Shown piece after piece: positions 51,154 to 59,491 of a DNA stretch of 64,000 nucleotides (the first letter of the stretch is position 1; the number at the start of each line of letters is the position of its first letter). Source of the stretch: Aldehydirespirator sp965248735 (lineage in GTDB: Bacteria > Actinomycetota > Acidimicrobiia > Acidimicrobiales > Aldehydirespiratoraceae); NCBI GenBank assembly GCA_965248735.1, contig OZ252146.1, positions 496,001 through 560,000 on the forward strand. Direction: 5' to 3'. Under the pieces are notes generated by a model. It was given only the letters and a program-made list of their open reading frames with translations, was not told the origin of the DNA and searched no databases. The position numbers and the translations under genes were made by a program.

Positions 51154-52065
51154 TCAGACCCTCCCCTCGCTGCGAGCCTCGGAGCCCTCCGAGGCCTCGT
51201 CCGGCTGCGGGTGTGAGCCGTTCACGTCCGACAGCTCCGACCCGTCGAGCGACGCACTCGGCTCTTGCCCCGCGGCCGGCGCCCGGTCTCCGGCCGGGGC
51301 CGTCTCGGACGGGCCCTCGCCGTCGCCCTCGCCGATGTCGGACAGGGCGAGCAGACGGTCCGAGATCGAGTCGATCTCGCTCGCGAAGGCCCGCTCCCGT
51401 CGCCCCCCTTGCACGCGCAGCACCCTGTCGTCCTCGGTGAGCGGGAGCCTTCCCGCGACGTGCATGCCTGCCTCGACGCGGATCTCGTCGTCGTCGAGGG
51501 GGGACTCGCCCTCGACGATCAGCATCCGGCTCTTGCGGCCGAAGTCCATGAGGCCGGCGTCCCGGCACAGCATCCAGAGCCCCTTGGCCTGCTCGAGGGA
51601 CTCCAGCGGCGCCAGCACCACCAGCACCGCCGCGGCCCGAAGCAGCGGGGCCAGCGCCGTCGCACTGGGCTGGATCGACGACGTCAGCACCACTCGTCGC
51701 TGCCGGTCGATGGTGCGCAGCTCGCCGGCCCGGCCCGCGAGCCACGCCGCGGCGAGATGTCCCCCGGCCGGGTGGAACGGGGCGAACAGGGCCCACAGCG
51801 CCGTGTCGTCGAGGCTGTAGCAGTGCGCGGCAACCGACTTGAGGGTCAGCGCCTCGCGGGCGACGACCAGGGAGGGGAGGCCGCGCGCCGTCGGCGAGTA
51901 GTCGGCGCCCTCGGCCGCTCCCAGGCGCTGCGCGAGCCTGGTGCCGGCCGTGTCGGCGTCGACGAACAGCACGCTCTCACCGGCCTGGCCCCAGCGGCGC
52001 GCCACGCGCAGCCCCACCGACCCGGGGTCGAGGCGGGCCCCGTCGGCCGCGACCACGGCTAGCAC
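51154..52065 (-). CDS. TadZ/CpaE-like protein with degenerate P-loop
   Basis: A 303-residue ParA/MinD-type fold protein starting at GTG. VLFVDADTAGTRLAQRLG is the typical switch-like strand and RRVVLTSSIQ, AAVLVVLAPLESLEQAKGL the later strands. The N-terminus, where a KGGxGKT Walker A should be, reads AADGARLDPGSVGLRVARRW, lacking the Lys/Thr signature, so nucleotide hydrolysis is doubtful. TadZ proteins position the pilus machine at the pole and are often poor ATPases. The last 60 residues are acidic and disordered. It is directly followed by cpaF. Confidence 0.72.
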   Translation of the reverse strand: MLAVVAADGARLDPGSVGLRVARRWGQAGESVLFVDADTAGTRLAQRLGAAEGADYSPTARGLPSLVVAREALTLKSVAAHCYSLDDTALWALFAPFHPAGGHLAAAWLAGRAGELRTIDRQRRVVLTSSIQPSATALAPLLRAAAVLVVLAPLESLEQAKGLWMLCRDAGLMDFGRKSRMLIVEGESPLDDDEIRVEAGMHVAGRLPLTEDDRVLRVQGGRRERAFASEIDSISDRLLALSDIGEGDGEGPSETAPAGDRAPAAGQEPSASLDGSELSDVNGSHPQPDEASEGSEARSEGRV

Positions 52066-52119
52066 TGTGCTGCCCCCGCTTGGACGCGGTGCCGCTTCCT
52101 CAATCGCACAGACCCTCCC

Positions 52120-53322
52120 TTAGGAATTCACCGCGTCGACGACGGCCTGCTGCCAGGCCGCCTCCCACTCCGCGTCGAGACGTTCGATCAACCGGTCCAC
52201 GTCGGTGCCCGCGGCCACGGGCAGCACCAGGGGGGTGCCGCCCAGCGCGTCGGGCAGCACTTTCCAGCGCATCCATTCGTCGGGCTCCACGAACATCTGT
52301 ATCTGCCCGTCGGCATAGTTCTGGAGCTCGAGGGTCTGGAGCACCGAGCGGGGCCGGCCCACGTCGGCGCCCTCGGGCTCCTTGCCGGGGTCGATCAGCA
52401 GCACGAGGTCGCCGTCGGCCACTCCCGACGGGGCGAGGCTCGCGTCGAGCGACACGATCACCTCCAGCTCGCCCGGACCGGCCCGGGGCTCGGCCTCGGG
52501 GGCCGCCAGCGCGATCTCCTGCACGACCTCGGACCACTGCTCGCTCCACACCGCGTCGAGGCGCTGGATTGTCTCCTCGGGCTCCGCGCCGAGGCCGAGG
52601 TCCTCCACCATGAGGGTGCCGCCCACCGCCTCGAGCAGCCCAAGCCACTGCGCCCACTCCTCAGGCGGCAGGAACAGCCGCATCTGGGCCCCGTCGAAGT
52701 TGGTGAGCTTGAACTGGCGCACGACCCGCCGGGGACGGCCCTGGTCGCCCAGCGCCGGCTCGACGCCGGGATCCACCAGCAGCACCAGCTCGCCCTCGGA
52801 CACCTCGTCGGTGACCAGGCTCAAGTCGAGCGGGACGATCACCTCGAGCTCCACGCCCACGGGCGCGGTCTCGGCCTCGATGAACATGTCGGGGCGCACG
52901 AGAGCGCCGGCCGGGATCGGCACCACGGCCACCATCCCGTCGAACACCAGCGGCGCGTCAGGGGTCCACGGCTCGTGCGGGATCGACCCGGCGATCACCA
53001 GGTCGGAGGCGAAGTCGGCGGTGCTGAGCGTTTCGCCGACCGAGATGGGTCTGGCCGCCACCAGCACCGGCGCGCGGTCGTCGAAGGCGTCGGAGGTGAG
53101 GTAGAAGCCCATGACGCTGGCGACGAGCACGAACCCGCCCCCGATGATGAACAGGAGCCGCTTGGTGGACTCGGGCAGCTGGCGCCGCGTCCGTCGGGCC
53201 GGCGCCGCGGCGGGCGACGACCCAGGCCGGGGGGGTGCCGGCTCGGGTGGCGCCGGCTCGGGCTCGGGCTCGGGCGGCGTCGGCTCGGGCTCGGGTGCGG
53301 GCTGGTGGTCGGCTTCAGCCAA
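52120..53322 (-). CDS. CpaB/RcpC-like SAF-domain protein with internal duplication
   Basis: A 400-residue protein starting at TTG, supported by GGAGG 8 nt upstream. A Pro/Glu-rich cytoplasmic N-terminus (about residues 1-50) is followed by one transmembrane helix (LLFIIGGGFVLVASVMGFYL) and a SAF domain (LVAARPISVGETLSTADFAS, AVVPIPAGALVRPDMF). Two related modules of about 110 residues come after: ELEVIVPLDLSLVTDEVSEG against ELEVIVSLDASLAPSGVADG, each with a PDEW/PEEW motif. CpaB proteins are periplasmic parts of Tad machines; the duplication is unusual. Confidence 0.78.
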   Translation of the reverse strand: MAEADHQPAPEPEPTPPEPEPEPAPPEPAPPRPGSSPAAAPARRTRRQLPESTKRLLFIIGGGFVLVASVMGFYLTSDAFDDRAPVLVAARPISVGETLSTADFASDLVIAGSIPHEPWTPDAPLVFDGMVAVVPIPAGALVRPDMFIEAETAPVGVELEVIVPLDLSLVTDEVSEGELVLLVDPGVEPALGDQGRPRRVVRQFKLTNFDGAQMRLFLPPEEWAQWLGLLEAVGGTLMVEDLGLGAEPEETIQRLDAVWSEQWSEVVQEIALAAPEAEPRAGPGELEVIVSLDASLAPSGVADGDLVLLIDPGKEPEGADVGRPRSVLQTLELQNYADGQIQMFVEPDEWMRWKVLPDALGGTPLVLPVAAGTDVDRLIERLDAEWEAAWQQAVVDAVNS

Positions 53323-53481
53323 CTTGGGAACCTCCTAACAAGGCGGGGAGGGGCCCGCAAGCGCCGGCATCCCCCCGATGGCAGTAAGGGCTGGGGCACA
53401 TGCGGCGCGCCCGCGGCCCGCGAGCCACTCGACGATCGAGGCCCGAGCGCAGCCCCGGACGGTGGCCCACGCCCGGCGAAC

Positions 53482-53973
53482 TCACCGAACCTCGCATTGG
53501 ACCCGCGCCTTGGCCGCGGTGGCAGGCTGCTCGTCGGCCGCAGTCGCGTGGCCAGCCGCGGCCGGATCGAAGGTCGTGCCACCATCGGCCCGCTCGAAGA
53601 CGTTGTGCACCACGTCGACCTCTGCGTTGGCGTAGAGGACGGCGATTAGGCTGCACCGTTCTCGGAAGCGGCTCTCCCAGTCGGCCCACAACTCGAAGTC
53701 GTCCGCAGACGCGGCCTTGGCGTCGACCTCGACGATCCAGGCCGTGTGGATGGCCGCAGTGAGCCGCGCCTCGGAATTCGAGATCCGCTCCGCAGTGTCC
53801 TCCACTTGAGCCTGCACTAGAACCACCGCCAGCGCAGCCAGCCCGGTCACCGCCGCGGTGATCAGCAGCCACGACAACGTGGTCAGCCCACAGTCGCCCC
53901 GGCAGCCGCGACCAGTGTCTGGCTCGGCTGGTGTCGTCATTTCCCCTGGCTGTGCCTTATCTCGATGGGACAT
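53482..53973 (-). CDS. Flp-type pilin-like protein 2
   Basis: A 163-residue protein from the ATG at 53973 (ATG at 53940 possible). The prepilin motif DCGLTTLSWLLITAAVTGLA plus ALAVVLVQAQVEDTAE lacks Glu at +5 (Ser instead), which is expected to affect assembly in Flp/type IV pilins. The remaining part is helical with a Cys and ends ATAAKARVQCEVR. It lies between CpaB-like and Flp-like protein 3, suggesting a divergent minor pilin. Confidence 0.7.
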   Translation of the reverse strand: MSHRDKAQPGEMTTPAEPDTGRGCRGDCGLTTLSWLLITAAVTGLAALAVVLVQAQVEDTAERISNSEARLTAAIHTAWIVEVDAKAASADDFELWADWESRFRERCSLIAVLYANAEVDVVHNVFERADGGTTFDPAAAGHATAADEQPATAAKARVQCEVR

Positions 53974-54000
53974 CGCCTGTCTGAGACTGCTCTTCGTGGA

Positions 54001-54564
54001 CTACACGTCCGCCACCACGCAATGGGCCACAGCCTCTCCGGCGCCGACCGCATGCTCCGAGAGCCCGTCGTCGTTGAAGCCGGTACCGGTCTGCCCGGAA
54101 GCTAGGTAGGTGTCAATCTCGGTCGCTACCACGTCTTGTACCGACTTCGCTTCAGCGGGGGTCGCGTTCTTCACCGTGTACAGGAATCGCTCGTGCGTCT
54201 CGATTCCTGCGTCGCCGTAGATGATCTCCAGACGGTCGCACCTGCCCTTGTAATACTTCTCCCAGTCGTCGTACTTCTTGGCACTGGCGGGCTGATCGCT
54301 AGAGTCCCGTTGCGCGTCACGCATGATCTCGTCCGCGGCGATCGTGGCGGCTGTCTTGCGGGCGCTGGAGCCGGCTATCTGCTCGGCGGTGTCGCCTACC
54401 ACGCCCTGGACTAGTACCACTGCGAGGGCGGCTAGGCCGGCTACCGCCGCCACTATCAGGAGCCACTCGAGAGTGGTGAGGCCACTGTCGTCGCGGCGCT
54501 TGGGCAGCCGTCTCCTCGTGGAGTCGGGCGTTCTGCGGTAGGCGGGGACTACGGGGGATCGCAC
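54001..54564 (-). CDS. Flp-type pilin-like protein 3 (likely major or large pilin)
   Basis: A 187-residue protein from GTG with AAAGGAG 8 nt upstream. It has a basic leader, then RRDDSGLTTLEWLLIVAAVA and GLAALAVVLVQGVVGDTAEQ, an Flp-type helix with Glu at +5 and Trp instead of the usual Tyr at +6. A variable domain of about 120 residues follows (KYDDWEKYYKGRCDRLEIIY, LASGQTGTGFNDDGL), with two Cys that could form a disulfide. Classic Flp pilins are 50-70 residues, so this is a much longer pilin. First gene of the leftward Tad operon. Confidence 0.75.
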   Translation of the reverse strand: MRSPVVPAYRRTPDSTRRRLPKRRDDSGLTTLEWLLIVAAVAGLAALAVVLVQGVVGDTAEQIAGSSARKTAATIAADEIMRDAQRDSSDQPASAKKYDDWEKYYKGRCDRLEIIYGDAGIETHERFLYTVKNATPAEAKSVQDVVATEIDTYLASGQTGTGFNDDGLSEHAVGAGEAVAHCVVADV

Positions 54565-54761
54565 TGGTGTTGCTCCTTTGTGGTGTTGGTTAGTTGTCAG
54601 AGGGTCAGTTGTGGCCTTGACGGCCTCAGCCGGTCACCAAGGACGCATCGGTGGCACCCGCGGCGGCAATAAGAGCAACGCGTCCTGCCGGGTCGCCTAT
54701 GCGCAAGGCCTCGGGCCGTAAGCTCTGCGGGTCGCGGCTGCGCGGCCCGACACGGTCAGTC

Positions 54762-54778
54762 GGGGGGGGGGGGGGGGG
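54762..54778 (+). repeat. Homopolymer run of 17 G upstream of the prepilin peptidase start
   Basis: Seventeen consecutive G followed by AGATTCT and the GTG start of the prepilin peptidase; the end of the run forms the GGGGAG ribosome site. Such long G tracts are mutable by slippage. Confidence 0.9.
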
Positions 54779-54785
54779 AGATTCT

Positions 54786-55268
54786 GTGAGTTCCGGACTG
54801 GTGTGGGTCGCGGTGGCGGTGTGGGCTGTGATGGGCGGATACGTCTCCTACACAGACCTGCGCCGCGCGGTGATCCCCCGCCGGGCTGTGTGGCCGGCCG
54901 GGGCGGCGGTGGCTGCGCTGCTGGGCGTCTCGGCTCTCACGGAAGGCGAGCTCGCCCGGTTCGGCTGGGCCGCCGTCGGTGCGGCGTCGGTGGCTCTGCT
55001 GCTGGAGGTCTGCTACCGGCTGTGGCCCGACAAGATGGGCTTCGGCGACGTGCGCCTCATCGTGGTCAACAGCCTGCTGGCGGGCTGGTGGGGTCCAGCG
55101 TGGGCGTGGTGGGCGCTGATGGCGGGCGCGCTGGCGCAGTGGCCGGCGGCGGCTGTCGCGCTGGCCCGCCACGGCCGCGAGGCCCGGGTGCGATGGGCGC
55201 CGGGCCTCGTGGTGGGCACCGCTGCGGTGGTGGCCTGGCGACTGTGGGCTGAGGGCCCGGCGCGGTAG
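54786..55268 (+). CDS. Prepilin peptidase (A24 type, TadV/CpaA-like)
   Basis: A 160-residue aspartic membrane peptidase. The catalytic Asp pair is visible in GGYVSYTDLRRAVIPRRAVW and the GxGD motif DKMGFGDVRLIVVNS. Multiple hydrophobic helices lie between them, as in the short TadV/CpaA enzymes. It cleaves the leader from Flp-like pilins after Gly. The GTG at 54786 follows a G17 tract that doubles as ribosome site; an in-frame longer reading would place the tract inside the coding sequence. The gene diverges from the pilin operon, with a 220-bp shared upstream region. Confidence 0.83.
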   Translation: MSSGLVWVAVAVWAVMGGYVSYTDLRRAVIPRRAVWPAGAAVAALLGVSALTEGELARFGWAAVGAASVALLLEVCYRLWPDKMGFGDVRLIVVNSLLAGWWGPAWAWWALMAGALAQWPAAAVALARHGREARVRWAPGLVVGTAAVVAWRLWAEGPAR

Positions 55269-55370
55269 CTGCGCACCGGCGCTGCCTGCCGGCGGCCCCG
55301 GCTGTCCATAAACAGATCTTATCGCTCTAAGTAATTCGATAACCCGAATTGCCACAAAGGCCGGCTGCGA

Positions 55371-55465
55371 CATATGTTGAGCGAGCGGGTCTCGAGTATG
55401 AGCAGGCTCTGCGTCGGCATCGCGGGAAAGCCCGCCGGAGCGGGCGTCCGGTCGCTCAACATGTG
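55371..55465. repeat. Stem-loop: 14-nt inverted arms around a GC-rich structured loop
   Basis: CATATGTTGAGCGA (55371-55384) pairs with TCGCTCAACATGTG (55452-55465), with one wobble. The loop contains GCGGG-AAAG-CCCGC, a second hairpin. It could be an attachment region, a small RNA or a terminator-like structure. Confidence 0.5.
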
Positions 55466-55483
55466 CATCAGTGGAGTTATGCA
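55463..55483 (+). repeat. Left member of a 21-bp inverted repeat flanking the recombinase gene
   Basis: GTGCATCAGTGGAGTTAT plus GCA; it matches the reverse complement of 56870-56890 at 19 of 21 positions. The pair encloses the recombinase gene and its promoter. Confidence 0.6.
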
Positions 55484-55719
55484 TCTCTTAAAGTCCTGAG
55501 GTGCCTGACGTCGAAAATGACGCTGACGGCAAACAATACTCCACAAGGTTGGGAACCGCAATCATGCCGTCAACTATCATGCCGTCAACTGTCGAGCCGG
55601 GTCCGACCGCCCGGTCATGCGGGCGCACCGCCGATGGCATGATCGGTTCTTGGGCTGATCGTCTGGGAACAGGTAGACACCGGTTGTCGGCGAGCGTTGC
55701 CCGGGTTCGTCGCCAGCGT

Positions 55720-56775
55720 TCAGGTCTGCGGGCAAGACGAGCCGTAGAACTGCGCTACGGCTCCCCGGCCGGCGGTCTCGTTGCGGGCGTAGTGCGCTGG
55801 CATTGCCGGGGTGCGCCAGCGTCCGGCCGTCATCAGGCTGGGCAGTTCGACGCCTGCTCGCACCAAGTCACAGGCCATGCCCACGCGCGGCGAGTGGCCG
55901 CTGAATCCGTCGCCGAGCCCAGCTGACTGCGCCGCCTGCTTGATGCGTCTCGAGATCTGGTTGGGACGCAGGCCGAACACGCTGCTGCTGTCGGGCGCGC
56001 TGTCTCGTATGAGTGCGAGGGCGGCCATGGTCGGCGCGGACACGAACACGACGGTGCCCCGGCCCTCGGCGTCGGTCTTGGAGCGCCGGATCAGCAGGCG
56101 CCCGGTGCCGTCGGGAGCAGCCTGCATGTCCTGCCAGACCAGGTCGGCGGCCTCGGAAATCCGCAGCATCGCGTCGCGCATGAGGCTGATCAGCGCGATG
56201 TCGACGCTCCCCCTGCGCTGGGCGACCTGGCGGCTCTCGGGCCTGCCCCCCCGTCCGGGCCTCGGACGGCGGGCAGTCGACCGGATCAGGGCGAACGCGT
56301 CGGCCGTGAGCGCCTCGGCCTGCTTCTGGGACCTGCCTGCCTTGCGTGTGGCGCCTCTGAGTGTCCGCTTGACCTCGGCGCTGGCGCAGGGGTCGTGCAG
56401 TCCTGCGGTGCGGTGCACGAAAGCTATCGCGGCGGCAGCCACCCGCAGCGTCGCGGGCTTGTGTCCGCGTTGCTCGACGCGCTCGGCCAGGTACGCGGCG
56501 ACCTGCGCCGCGGAGGCGGGAAGGGACGGGACGCCCTTGCTCTGGGCCCAGTTGCTGAAGATCCTCCATTGGATGCGGTAGTTCTTGATCGTGTTGGCGG
56601 CCACTTCGTGCTCGAGGATCGAGTTGAGGTTGTCCACGTCGGATTCGGTGAGGCCCTCGGCTCGGCGCGGGGGGCCGGCGACCTCGAGTTGGGCCGCGCC
56701 CTGCTCGCACCCAGAAGTCGGACCGGGCGCAGCCGGAGGCTCGCTGGCGTTCAAGACGGCCCCGGGCTCGAACAT
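55720..56775 (-). CDS. Tyrosine recombinase/integrase, apparently intact
   Basis: A 351-residue recombinase. The SAM-like core-binding domain (about residues 40-140: EHEVAANTIKNYRIQWRIFS, LAERVEQRGHKPATLRVAAA) is followed by the catalytic domain (about 160-351). Arg I lies in RDAMLRISEAADLVW, a Lys-containing strand RLLIRRSKTDAEGRG follows, and His-x-x-Arg is in GFSGHSPRVGMA. A Trp replaces the second His in AGRWRTPAMP, and Tyr is in AHYARNETAGR. All catalytic positions are present. It resembles short recombinases of mobile or invertible elements more than XerC/D. Inverted 21-bp repeats lie on either side. Confidence 0.85.
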   Translation of the reverse strand: MFEPGAVLNASEPPAAPGPTSGCEQGAAQLEVAGPPRRAEGLTESDVDNLNSILEHEVAANTIKNYRIQWRIFSNWAQSKGVPSLPASAAQVAAYLAERVEQRGHKPATLRVAAAAIAFVHRTAGLHDPCASAEVKRTLRGATRKAGRSQKQAEALTADAFALIRSTARRPRPGRGGRPESRQVAQRRGSVDIALISLMRDAMLRISEAADLVWQDMQAAPDGTGRLLIRRSKTDAEGRGTVVFVSAPTMAALALIRDSAPDSSSVFGLRPNQISRRIKQAAQSAGLGDGFSGHSPRVGMACDLVRAGVELPSLMTAGRWRTPAMPAHYARNETAGRGAVAQFYGSSCPQT

Positions 56776-57000
56776 CTCAGTGGCGCGCTTCGGTCAGGAG
56801 AGGCCCCCAGCAGCGTTCCGCATTTGAACATATAGATATGTTATCGTTATTTTACATGTATTCATATTGTGTATAACTCCACTTATGCACCGCTATTGGG
56901 TTCTGAGTCTCCGCCGGGTTCCTAACTTCCAATGTCCGGACATCGAACATGATTTCGTTCCAAACAGGGTGCCGAGGAGTGCCACTACCCTGATTCGAGC
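56776..57000. promoter_or_regulatory. AT-rich promoter region between recombinase and LysR genes
   Basis: A 60-bp stretch (56822-56881) is far more AT-rich than its surroundings and contains AACATATAGATATGTT, a perfect 16-nt inverted repeat (56827-56842). Just beyond lies the right inverted-repeat member (56870-56890). The divergent arrangement suggests promoters for both flanking genes. No exact boxes are assigned. Confidence 0.5.
56870..56890 (-). repeat. Right member of the 21-bp inverted repeat flanking the recombinase gene
   Basis: Reads TGTATAACTCCACTTATG plus CAC on the plus strand; on the minus strand it matches 55463-55483 at 19 of 21 positions. Confidence 0.6.
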
Positions 57001-57894
57001 ATGGCGCCATCTCGCAAGGAGCGCTTGCTCCACCTAGACGTCGAATCGATGCGGGCCTTCCGAGAGGTGGTGACCCGGGGTGGATTCACCGCCGCGTCGA
57101 AGACGCTCGGGGTCACGCAACCGGCCGTGAGCCTCAAGATCCGCCGGCTCGAAGACCGGCTCGGGATGCGCCTGATCCAGCGCGACGGACACCCGCTGAC
57201 GGTCACCGCGCCCGGAAGGGACCTGCTCGAGCACGCCGACAAGATCGTCGAGGCCCACGACCGGGCGGTCGACTACATGCGACGCAGCGAGCTGACCGGG
57301 ACGGTCCGCCTGGGATGCAACGGCGAGGTCGCGACGAGCGGGCTGTCGGAGGTCGCGAGCCGCTTCAGGCGGACCCATCCCCACATCGACCTGGCCATCC
57401 GAGTGCATCACTCGGCGTCCATCAGCGAGCTGCTCGACAACGGCGAGATCGACGTCGCTCTCATCCAGCTCGCCGAGATCGAAGGCGCCGTGCGCCCCAC
57501 CGACCAGGTCTGGTGGCACGACACGGTGCACATCGTTCAGGGGATCGAGGCGGACTTCGACGACGACCCGGTACCGATGGTCACATTCGGGCCGACCAGC
57601 CTGTACCACACGCATCTCACCGCCCTGCTGGACGCGGCTGGCCGCTCCCACAGAGTGGCGATGGAGTGGTGCAACCTCAGCGGTGTGCAGAGCGGCATAG
57701 AGGCCGGGCTGGGAGTGGGGCTCCTGAACACTCGCAACGTCACCGAACGCATGGAGCCCTGGGCCGGAATCGACCTGATCGAGCTTCCTCGGATGGCATT
57801 CATCATGCGGTCCCGGCCCGATGCCGACGAGAGCGAGGCAATAGCCGCGCTCAGAGGCCACCTCTCAGCGGCGCTCGCCTCGAACCGTGCCTAG
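57001..57894 (+). CDS. LysR-family transcription regulator
   Basis: A 297-residue LysR protein. The N-terminal winged helix reads LDVESMRAFREVVTRGGFTA, SKTLGVTQPAVSLKIRRLED and RLIQRDGHPLTVTAPGRDLL. The effector domain (about residues 95-295) has GTVRLGCNGEVATSGLSEVA, NGEIDVALIQLAEIEGAV and GVQSGIEAGLGVGLLNTRNV. No divergent metabolic gene accompanies it: upstream is the recombinase, downstream a decayed block, so its target is unknown. Gene length and domain order are normal. Confidence 0.88.
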   Translation: MAPSRKERLLHLDVESMRAFREVVTRGGFTAASKTLGVTQPAVSLKIRRLEDRLGMRLIQRDGHPLTVTAPGRDLLEHADKIVEAHDRAVDYMRRSELTGTVRLGCNGEVATSGLSEVASRFRRTHPHIDLAIRVHHSASISELLDNGEIDVALIQLAEIEGAVRPTDQVWWHDTVHIVQGIEADFDDDPVPMVTFGPTSLYHTHLTALLDAAGRSHRVAMEWCNLSGVQSGIEAGLGVGLLNTRNVTERMEPWAGIDLIELPRMAFIMRSRPDADESEAIAALRGHLSAALASNRA

Positions 57895-58008
57895 CCTCTA
57901 GTCGTCCTTGAAGGCCGACGGAGTGTTGGACACCGCGTCGGCGCTTCTTCCCTTGCAGACGATCTAGCCGGCACACCACACCCTCCGCTCGACCGATACG
58001 GTGCCGGG

Positions 58009-58466
58009 ATGGACGCGGCACCGCTGGACGGCGGCGACGACGCGGGCCGCGACGACGCGGGCCGCGACGGCCGCGACAACGGCAGCGGCGACGAACACCG
58101 GCGTCCCCTGCCGGCCGCAGCCGGGCTGATCGGCGTGCTCGTTGCCCTGATCGCGGTGCTGTGGCTGCTGGGCCTCACCGGCAATGACCGCGTCGACGTC
58201 GACAGCAGCGACTCGAGCCGGCTGGACGAGGACCCCTTCGAAGTGCCGACCACGAGCAGCCCCCTTCGAGAGCCCGAGAGCATGATCGAGGTGGCCCCTG
58301 AAGGTGAGGAGCTGCCGAGCCGGACCGCACGCCGACACTGGTGGTTGCCCAGCTGGAGCCGACCGAAGCAGGCCAGGACTGGCTGGTCGTCGAGCTGGCC
58401 GGGATAGGCGCCGACCCCTCGCCGGGATCGTCGTTCCTGCTGTCCGCGGTCGTCAGCCCGCGGTGA
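58009..58466 (+). pseudogene. Decayed copy of the beta-propeller-like membrane protein
   Basis: The first 105 or so codons match the gene at 8421 (MDAAPLDGGDD, same transmembrane helix, PFEVPTTSSPLR). After GEELPS the sequence jumps to the homologue's C-terminus in another frame (DRTPTLVVAQLEPTEAGQDW, VVELAGIGADPSPGSSFLL), so about 750 bp are deleted. The open frame ends in an unrelated basic tail at 58407. The homology begins just upstream at the shared sequence GCTCGACCGATACGGTGCCG. Confidence 0.8.
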
Positions 58467-58774
58467 GCTCGGCCGCCCCGAAGACCACGCCGAAGCGCAC
58501 GCACCAGATCGCCACCGTGGAGTAGTGATCGAGGTCGAGCCCGGCGGGTATCTCGTAGTTCTGGGCACCGACGTTGCCCTTGAGGTCGCCGAGGTCGACG
58601 AAGTCGTCGTCGAATGCACCAGCCGGCGAGTCGGGCGGGGCGGCCGACAGGTACACGTTCAGGTCGGGACCGTTGTCGGTGCGGAAGTCCTCGAGCCGCA
58701 GGAAGCGCTGGCCGCTGCCGTCGCCCAGGACCTGGGCCTCGCCCTCCGTGGGGTGAGAGCGGTCGATGAAACGA
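58453..58774 (-). pseudogene. C-terminal fragment of a DM13-domain protein
   Basis: The DM13 domain is present (RFLRLEDFRTDNGPDLNVYL, DLGDLKGNVGAQNYEIPAGL, AIWCVRFGVVFGAAEL), but the transmembrane helix and repeat linker of the homologue at 9625-10473 are missing. At about 58774 the sequence runs directly into the middle of the aminotransferase copy, so one deletion removed the 5' ends of both divergent genes. Confidence 0.8.
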
Positions 58775-59398
58775 CGACTTGCGCGCCGCCATCGACCAGT
58801 GCCTCGACGTCGCCCCCGGAGCCGGGGTGGTGCGCATCACGGCGACCAGCGGAGGTGGCCCGCTGGGCTCGGGGCGCAGCGGCGCGCGGGGCTCGGCCAT
58901 CGTGGTCGCCGGCAACCGGCCCCCCGACTACCCGCCGGGCACCGCGGTGGCGGTCATGCCGTTCCCCCGCAACGAGCGGGGCGCCATGGCCGGGGTGAAG
59001 ACCACCTCGTATGCCGAGAACGTGCTGGCCCTCGACATGCCCGCGAGCGGGGCGCGTCGGAGGCGATCTTCGCCGACACCCGGGGCCGGGTGAGCGAGGG
59101 CACCGGATCGAACATCTTCTGGTCCGACGGCGAGCGGCTCCACACCCCGCCGCTGGACACCGGCTGCCTGGCCGGGGTCACCAGGGCGCTGCTGCTGGAG
59201 CGGCTCGACATCGCGGAGACGCACCTGCCGGTGGAGGAGCTGCCCAGCGTCTCTGAGGCCTTCCTCGCCTCCTCCACCCGCACGGTGCAGTCGATCGCCC
59301 GCATCGATGACACCGAGTTGCCGGTGGTGGACGGCGCGCTGACCGCTGCCGCAGCCGCGGCCATGGCCGAGCTGATTGCCACCGACATCGACCCATGA
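58775..59398 (+). pseudogene. Class IV aminotransferase copy, 5'-truncated and frameshifted
   Basis: It begins inside the gene (DDLRAAIDQCLDVAPGAGVV) and retains the lysine motif GVKTTSYAENVLALDM. A one-base deletion near 59040, compared with the copy at 10576, then shifts the frame. The rest is readable in the second frame (GASEAIFADTRGRVSEGTGS to ELIATDIDP-stop). It is inactive. It keeps the order aminotransferase-tadA seen at 10.6-12.0 kb. Confidence 0.85.
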
Positions 59399-59491
59399 CC
59401 CTTGGCGCGGCGGCTCCGAGGCCTCAGTGGCTGGCTTGATCCTGGGGACGGCGGCTCAGGTCACGAGCGGACGGCGGGGATGCGAGGCACC

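Larger units (their letters stand above)
55269..55719. other. Non-coding region with stem-loop and recombination-type repeats
   Basis: About 450 bp between the prepilin peptidase and a convergent tyrosine recombinase gene. It holds a long inverted repeat (55371-55465), one member of an inverted repeat pair (55463-55483) and a perfect 15-bp tandem duplication (55561-55575/55576-55590). No gene supported. Confidence 0.5.
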
